Assembly: GCA_003222455.1 (NCBI GenBank)
Contig: QHWF01000316.1
Coordinates: 1 to 6,601 of the forward strand
Origin: Acidobacteriota bacterium
Lineage (GTDB): Bacteria; Acidobacteriota; Vicinamibacteria; Vicinamibacterales; CAVVIG01
Length of the DNA: 6,601 nucleotides
Reading direction: 5' to 3'
Notes under the pieces: generated by a model
What the model was told of the DNA's origin: nothing
What the model saw: only the letters and a program-made list of their open reading frames with translations
The model's database searches: none
Translations under genes and position numbers: made by a program
Shown: positions 5,886-6,601 of the stretch, piece after piece
Position numbering within the stretch: position 1 is the stretch's first letter
Layout of the letters: the number at the start of each line of letters is the position of its first letter

Positions 5886-6601
5886 GTGGCGGCGAGCATG
5901 CGTACCGCGACGTCGATCGCCTCGATCATGCTCTCGGGGTTCGCGATGCCCTTCCACGCGCGGTCGAACGCGGTCCCGTGGTCGACGGACACGCGTAGGA
6001 ACGGCAGGCCGACGGTGACGTTGACACCCGAGAGACCGGTCCACCGCTTGCTCGCCTCGTCGTACGTAAAGCCGACGGTCTTCACGGGAATGTGACCCTG
6101 GTCGTGATACATCGCGACGACGATATCAAACTCACCGCCGCGCGCCCGGGAGAACAGGGTGTCCGCGGGTAACGGCCCCACGACGCGCATGCCCTCGGCG
6201 CGTGCCGCCTCGATCGCCGGCACGATCGCCGTCTTCTCCTCGTCGCCGAACAGCCCGCCCTCACCGGCGCGCGGGTTCAGTCCCGCCACCGCGATGCGAG
6301 CGTCGCGACGCCCGAGGCCCTCCATCGTGCGCTGCGCGAGGCGAATCGTCTTCAGCACGCGCTCGCGCGTGACGAGGTCCGGCACGCGGCGCAGGGCCAC
6401 GTGCGTGGTGACGTGGATCACGCGCAGCTCGTGGCCCATCAACAGCATCGCGAAGTCGGCCGTGTCGGACAGGCGCGCCAGGATCTCCGTGTGGCCGGTG
6501 TGCTGCATCCCGGCCGCCGCCAGCGCCTCCTTGTTGATGGGCGCGGTGACGATGCCGTGGATCTCGCGGGCCTGCGCGAGCGCGACCGCGCGCTCGACGT
6601 A
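5882..6601 (-). CDS. pdxA: PdxA-family 4-hydroxythreonine-4-phosphate dehydrogenase homologue, partial (N-terminus outside window)
   Basis: This is the C-terminal 239 residues of a PdxA-type NAD-dependent, metal-dependent dehydrogenase; about 90 residues are missing compared with the usual ~330. True PdxA oxidises 4-phosphohydroxy-L-threonine in cytoplasmic vitamin B6 synthesis. Related enzymes (PdxA2, TphB) oxidise acid-sugar phosphates or aromatic cis-dihydrodiols. Visible motifs, numbered in the fragment, are TAPINKE (19-25), GHTE (36-39), TTH (65-67), GLNPRAGEGG (107-116), GPLPADTLF (142-150), YHDQG (165-169), GVNVTVGLP (192-200) and SVDHGTAFD (205-213). Two departures from E. coli PdxA stand out. 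The His of GLNPHAGEGG is Arg here (residue 111, codon CGC at 6269-6271). The loop between GF and GVN is about 11 residues longer. The TGA stop overlaps the GTG start of the binding-protein gene, so the two are probably translationally coupled. Placement beside a transporter and an amidase, plus the odd residue, suggests a catabolic PdxA-like enzyme as readily as a B6 enzyme. Family is certain; substrate is not. Confidence 0.93.
   Translation of the reverse strand, partial: YVERAVALAQAREIHGIVTAPINKEALAAAGMQHTGHTEILARLSDTADFAMLLMGHELRVIHVTTHVALRRVPDLVTRERVLKTIRLAQRTMEGLGRRDARIAVAGLNPRAGEGGLFGDEEKTAIVPAIEAARAEGMRVVGPLPADTLFSRARGGEFDIVVAMYHDQGHIPVKTVGFTYDEASKRWTGLSGVNVTVGLPFLRVSVDHGTAFDRAWKGIANPESMIEAIDVAVRMLAAT

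Noticed and set aside
4095..6044. SBP-A extended upstream to ATG 6044
   Set aside because: The extension lies wholly within the pdxA coding region in a different frame; the GTG at 5885 overlaps the pdxA stop and aligns with the SBP-B start.
4455..6095. A plus-strand open frame of 546 codons opposite SBP-A
   Set aside because: It mirrors the codon structure of SBP-A in GC-rich DNA, its translation is Arg/Ala/Val-rich and low in complexity with no recognisable motif, and the minus strand carries a clear protein family.
1..6601. CRISPR arrays, tRNA or rRNA genes, insertion sequences, attachment sites
   Set aside because: No regularly spaced repeats, no tRNA-like cloverleaf in the short spacers, no transposase motifs and no terminal inverted repeats were seen; coding sequence fills almost the whole window.

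Overview
The window is a compact, single-direction bacterial gene cluster. Every supported gene lies on the minus strand, so the reading order runs from high to low coordinates. The DNA is strongly G+C rich, roughly two thirds by eye, with long stop-free shadow frames. The protein styles (ABC peptide-type transporter, PdxA-family dehydrogenase, amidase) suit a high-GC soil-type bacterium, such as a proteobacterium or a Rokubacteria/Methylomirabilota-like lineage. That placement is inference; no marker gene is present.

Layout in transcription order: (1) 6601-5882, the C-terminal 239 residues of a PdxA-family dehydrogenase, cut by the window edge. (2) 5885-4095, a periplasmic solute-binding protein (SBP-A) that starts with GTG and overlaps the pdxA stop by 4 nt. 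(3) 4041-2248, a second solute-binding protein (SBP-B), a tandem paralogue about 70% identical to SBP-A, with its own strong Shine-Dalgarno sequence. (4) A perfect 12-bp intercistronic hairpin at 2210-2237, then permease 1 (DppB type) at 2203-1244. (5) A 115-nt spacer holding a possible 40-codon ORF joined to both permease genes by ATGA overlaps. (6) Permease 2 (DppC type) at 1128-237, which is broken: its first 61 codons and its last ~235 lie in different frames, and a loop normally present in the family is missing at the break. (7) 240-1, the first 80 residues of an amidase-signature enzyme, starting by an ATGA overlap with the permease 2 stop.

Taken together, this looks like one polycistronic transporter operon: two alternative binding proteins feed a permease pair, with an upstream dehydrogenase and a downstream amidase that may process the imported compound. 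No ATPase subunits are in the window; they may lie downstream of the amidase, elsewhere in the genome, or be shared with another system. The most notable points are the permease 2 lesion, an Arg in place of an expected metal-binding His in the PdxA homologue, the one-way Arg/Lys exchange between the two binding proteins, and the hairpin that separates binding-protein and permease translation. I see no RNA gene, CRISPR array, insertion sequence or recognisable promoter. The operon promoter is presumably upstream of 6601, outside the window.
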